A stretch of 64,000 nucleotides of DNA, taken from assembly GCA_007922225.1 (NCBI GenBank), contig ML679956.1, positions 75,862,095 to 75,926,094 of the forward strand, in the 5' to 3' direction. This DNA is from Emydura subglobosa. Lineage: Eukaryota; Chordata; Testudines; Chelidae. Positions 61,086-64,000 of the stretch are shown piece after piece. The notes beneath the pieces are model-generated. The model was not told where the DNA came from and did no database searches. It was given only the letters and a program-made list of their open reading frames with translations. Each line of letters opens with the position of its first letter. Positions within the stretch are counted from its first letter, which is position 1. A program made the translations under genes and the position numbers.

Positions 61086-61418
61086 CCCGATCAACTTGTC
61101 CACAGGAGATGTCTTCTCAACTCCTCCCTCCATCAGTTAGTGGCTGGCATATTAGTGTGAAAATGTACAAGTTTGGGTTAGAGGAATCCGCCTGCCTTCC
61201 TGGTGGAGTGCTCTCCTAAGGGGTGTGGAGAGAAACCTCATGACATCAAACTAGTTTGAACGAAATGCTGGAAGATGTAGGGAATGATCCTGCAATTTTA
61301 GTGCAAGAGGGGCTGAGAGACACTAATGGATCCTTGTCATTTCTAAATTCCACTGTACCATACCAGCATCCTTCAGACAACATAATTACATCTAATCCAG
61401 TTGCTTTGGTGAGTGAAT
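61086..61418. other. No recognised feature
   Basis: About 330 bp with no gene or clear repeat. Confidence 0.4.
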
Positions 61419-61419
61419 A

Positions 61420-61490
61420 CATTAATGTTTGTAAAATTCTTTGAGATCCTTGGACGATGTGTTCGAAGTGACATTTACTATTATTAATAG
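61420..61490 (+). mobile_element. SINE tail fragment
   Basis: TTGTAAAATTCTTTGAGATCC and TTACTATTATTAATAG form a tail of the GTGCTTTGAGATC type. Confidence 0.6.
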
Positions 61491-61494
61491 AAAT

Positions 61495-61780
61495 TATGAT
61501 TTATTATTTGTATGACAGTTGGGCATAGATGTTTCTACCGAGGTCATTGCACTAATCTGTGATGCAATGCAGACACAGTAAGCTCATGGGGACAGGAAAT
61601 GACTTTTACTGATTAATTAGGCAAGACACGTCAAGTGTGGGAGGGGAAACAGGCAAAGTTGAAGGGATTTGCTCAAGATTACATAGTAGGACGGGGGCAG
61701 AGCAGGGAACAGAACCCTGGCTTTCTGAGATGTAGTCAAGTGCTCTACCAATGAAACCACACTAAAGTAGCTGAATGGGA
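61495..61780 (-). mobile_element. MIR-like CORE-SINE
   Basis: ATTATTTGTATGACAGTTGG, GGATTTGCTCAAGATTACAT, CAGAGCAGGGAACAGAACCC, TGCTCTACCAATGAAACC. Tail and head are clear; the core is diverged. Confidence 0.7.
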
Positions 61781-62362
61781 GCATGCCTCGAGGAGTGAAT
61801 AGGTTGAAAAAGGATACGGCTTGACCATGACTGCATGAATGGCTTCTTCTTTCTTTATTTTTTTTACACTGGGAGACCATTATCCTGTGACAACATTGCA
61901 AACCCTGTTGACTTTATCTCTTAATTATATAGGGATTACTGTGGCATTAAAGTTGCATAAACAAGGCTTTTAGATGAAGACTTCCATTCTGCCATTGGCA
62001 GTGTTGAGGCAAAACTCAACAGGCTAGCCAATCAGATGGCGTTACTCTTTTTTCCTACCAATATATGAGGCAGTCTTAGAAAGTTTGCTGGAACCTCTAA
62101 CCTTGCCAAAAGTCTGAGAATGAATTCACTGGTTCCGCCCTGGGTTTCGTTCCTGTACGAGATTTAGAAAGGTTAAAAGGTGCTGAACTCCTGTTAAGGG
62201 AATTCACCTGGAAGATTGAACCTTTACATTTCCTTAGTGATGCTAGAGGGTCTTGTGCTTTTGCACAGTGACCTAAACGATACAGCTCATGTACATGTCA
62301 TGTCTGTATGTCATCTATAGGGCTGGAAATACTCTGAAGAATTTGCCGGGTCAGGAGAATAG
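61781..62362. other. No recognised feature
   Basis: About 580 bp with no gene or clear repeat. Confidence 0.4.
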
Positions 62363-62364
62363 TT

Positions 62365-63150
62365 CCAGAGGGGTAGCCGTGTTAGTCTGTATACAGCAAA
62401 AACAACGAGAGTTCTGTGGTACTTTAAAGACTAACAAATTTAATATTTGCAGGCATAAGCTTTCGAGAGACTTCAGCTCTCTTCTTCAGATGCAGTAATA
62501 CAGAAAATAGGTAACACAGAGGCATCTTATAGGTATCCAGGTGCACTGAGAACAATGGGGGAGGTGGAGTCTGGTACTTAAGACCTATTGACAACCATTG
62601 AGTAGGAGGTGAGAATGGGGGAGCAAAGTAATTTACCTTCGCTAGTGAGAGAGCCACTCCAAGTCTCTGTTTAAACCCAGTTTAAATGTGTCAAGTTTGC
62701 AGATCATTTCTAACTCAGCAGTTTCTCTTTGAAGTCTGTTTTTGGAGTTTTTTTGGAGAAGTACAGCAACTTTCAGGTCAGAGACAGAATGCCCTGGGGA
62801 ATTGAAGTGTTCTCCCACTGGTTTATGGATGTTATTATTTTTATGTCTGATTTGTGTCCATTTATCCTTGTGCATAGTGACAGTCCAGTTTAGCCAATGT
62901 ACATGGCAGAGGGGCATTGCTGGCACATGATGACATATATAACATTAGTGGATATGCAGGTGAATGAGCCCCTTATGGTGTGATTGATGTGGTTAGGACC
63001 AGTGATGTCATTAGAGACGATGTGTGGGCAGAGCTGACAACGGGGTTTGTTGCAGGGATAGGTTCCTGGGTGGGATTCAGTAGAGCTGACGAACATATTA
63101 GTGCCACTGAGTCATTTGTTGAAGAAATTTGGCCTCTTCCTTCCCCACCC
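62365..63150 (-). mobile_element. Penelope-like element, 3' portion
   Basis: The minus strand carries the C-terminal GIY-YIG endonuclease region of a Penelope-like retroelement, followed by its 3' UTR. The plus-strand GGGGTAGCCGTGTTAGTCTG at 62,371 and GGCATAAGCTTTCGAGAG at 62,452 are the reverse complement of a tail that is common in sauropsid genomes. The RT domain upstream is not recognisable, so the copy is 5'-truncated. Some frames remain open but shift at least twice. Confidence 0.85.
62642..63096 (-). pseudogene. PLE GIY-YIG endonuclease, broken
   Basis: Read from 63096 the frame has YPCNKPRCQLCPHIV, a Cys-rich motif that precedes the nuclease in Penelope-like proteins, then GSFTCISTNVIYVIMCQQCP and AMYIG. 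VIYVI and YIG (62893-62946) are the GIY and YIG elements. A stop follows directly where the family has Glu of GETG. A second frame (62642-62926) continues with KPVGEHFNSPGHSVSDLKV, the conserved H-F-x-x-x-x-H-S block, and LNRDLEWLSH, the C-terminal end. The nuclease would nick DNA to prime reverse transcription. The stop and a frameshift inactivate it. Confidence 0.87.
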
Positions 63151-63836
63151 TGTTTGCAAATTATCTGCACAAATGTATTGGGTCTCTGCAGATTTGCTCA
63201 CCATTTGACAAGCAGTTAGTTGCAGCTCCCTAAAGAGTTTTGTGAACTTTTGAGCAAATGTTTTTGTGGGGTGCAAATTAGAAATGTCAGGGGAAACTGC
63301 GTCGGAAACGAATTTTGAAAAATTCCAACTGCATTTAATGGGGTGCAGCAGCAAGAGAGTCTCAGCTGGGGTCCCCTACCTTCCTTCTGAATGCATTCTC
63401 TAGCAGTGGTGGTGGGGTTCTGCATACCATTGGCATGCTCCTAACTCCCTCATGGATGGGGGAAGCTGGGCAGAACCTTCCCTGGATAGATCCAGACTCT
63501 GGGAATAGTCGGGTTTACCCAGCAGGACGCCAGGAAGAGGTTGCACCCGCTCTTTGCAGTCCCTGGGTGGCTGGCTGTCAGCGGCGTACGACATTCTACA
63601 ATGTGAAGGCTGGCCATTATCTCCTGTTTGCTGATAGGATGTTTGCCCCAACTTCCTCCCAGCCACCGTACTGCCCTCCCTCCCTCTTGTCCTGTCCCCT
63701 CAATTGACTCTCTTACCTTCTTCCTCAGGGAAGTTCAGCCCCAGGCGCTCAATCAGCTTAGTTAATCAAAAAGAAGACCAAGAGGTGACTTGATTTCAGT
63801 GCCTGAATTCCTTTGCAGGGAGAAACTAACAGGCTT
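63151..63836. other. No recognised feature
   Basis: About 690 bp. Minus-strand frames 63112-63354 and 63400-63666 have no domain; the first may touch the PLE edge. Confidence 0.4.
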
Positions 63837-63837
63837 T

Positions 63838-64000
63838 AAAGGGATCATTAATCTAGCTAAGATAGGCAGAACAAGAACCAATGGCTGAAAGTTAAAGACA
63901 GGCTAATCCAAATAAGAAAGAAGGTGCAAATTTTTAACAGTGAGGGGGATCAACCGTTGGAACAAACTCCCAAGGGAAGTGGTGAATTCTCTGTCTCTTG
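63838..64000 (+). mobile_element. CR1 LINE ORF2 C-terminus, cut by window end
   Basis: Translation gives a region equivalent to KIGRTRTNG, then FLTVRGINRWNKLPREVVNS, the W-N-x-L-P-R-E-V-V block of CR1 ORF2. It continues beyond base 64,000. Confidence 0.9.

Noticed and set aside
63112..63354. RT domain of the Penelope-like element
   Set aside because: The frame shows none of the RT blocks, so the element is treated as truncated before it.
1..64000. CRISPR array, operons or prokaryotic content
   Set aside because: No regularly spaced identical repeats, no compact coding, and repeat content is that of an amniote genome.

Overview
The window is vertebrate nuclear DNA, most likely from a turtle; a crocodilian is the main alternative. 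The evidence is the repeat content: many CR1-type LINE fragments, tRNA-derived MIR-like CORE-SINEs with the usual amniote core, a DIRS-type tyrosine-recombinase retrotransposon, a Penelope-like element with a GIY-YIG remnant, LTRs resembling turtle LTR retrotransposons, and a dense population of short palindromic or hAT-like non-autonomous DNA transposons. I found no host protein-coding exon, rRNA, functional tRNA or CRISPR array. The window is best read as intergenic or intronic sequence. Family names come from pattern recognition and were not searched against a database.

Layout. 0-12 kb: an LTR-like segment, a plus-strand CR1 about 2.2 kb long (3.2-5.4 kb), a minus-strand CR1 interrupted by a MITE (5.6-6.5 kb), a palindromic MITE, tRNA-like SINE pieces, and a second large minus-strand CR1 (9.75-11.9 kb). 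12-22 kb: old CR1 3' ends, SINE fragments, an LTR-like segment flanked by 12-bp repeats, a (CA)n tract and a degenerate 85-100 bp tandem repeat at 19.3-19.8 kb. 22-29 kb: SINEs and MITEs between unique stretches, some of which look like candidate conserved noncoding DNA. 29-43 kb: the densest SINE/MITE zone, with many nested insertions. 43-50 kb: an LTR resembling a gypsy-type LTR, then a DIRS element whose gag-like part is inverted relative to its RT, RNase H and recombinase part. 50-54 kb: CR1 and SINE pieces and an unclassified GC-rich element with a 12-residue repeat on the minus strand. 54-57 kb: mostly unique. 57-64 kb: CR1 copies with nested MITEs, AT-rich palindromic elements, the Penelope-like 3' end and a CR1 cut by the window edge.

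All retroelement reading frames here are broken by stops and frameshifts, so nothing looks autonomous. Nesting gives a relative age order: SINEs and old CR1s are usually the hosts, and hAT-like MITEs (39,188; 34,011; 57,473) are among the younger insertions because their target-site duplications remain readable.

I did not find a convincing undescribed biological system. The most unusual items are the GC-rich element at 52.9-54.0 kb, the rearranged DIRS copy, the Penelope remnant, and the recurrent sub-100-bp palindrome family. Element boundaries are approximate unless a duplication is quoted.
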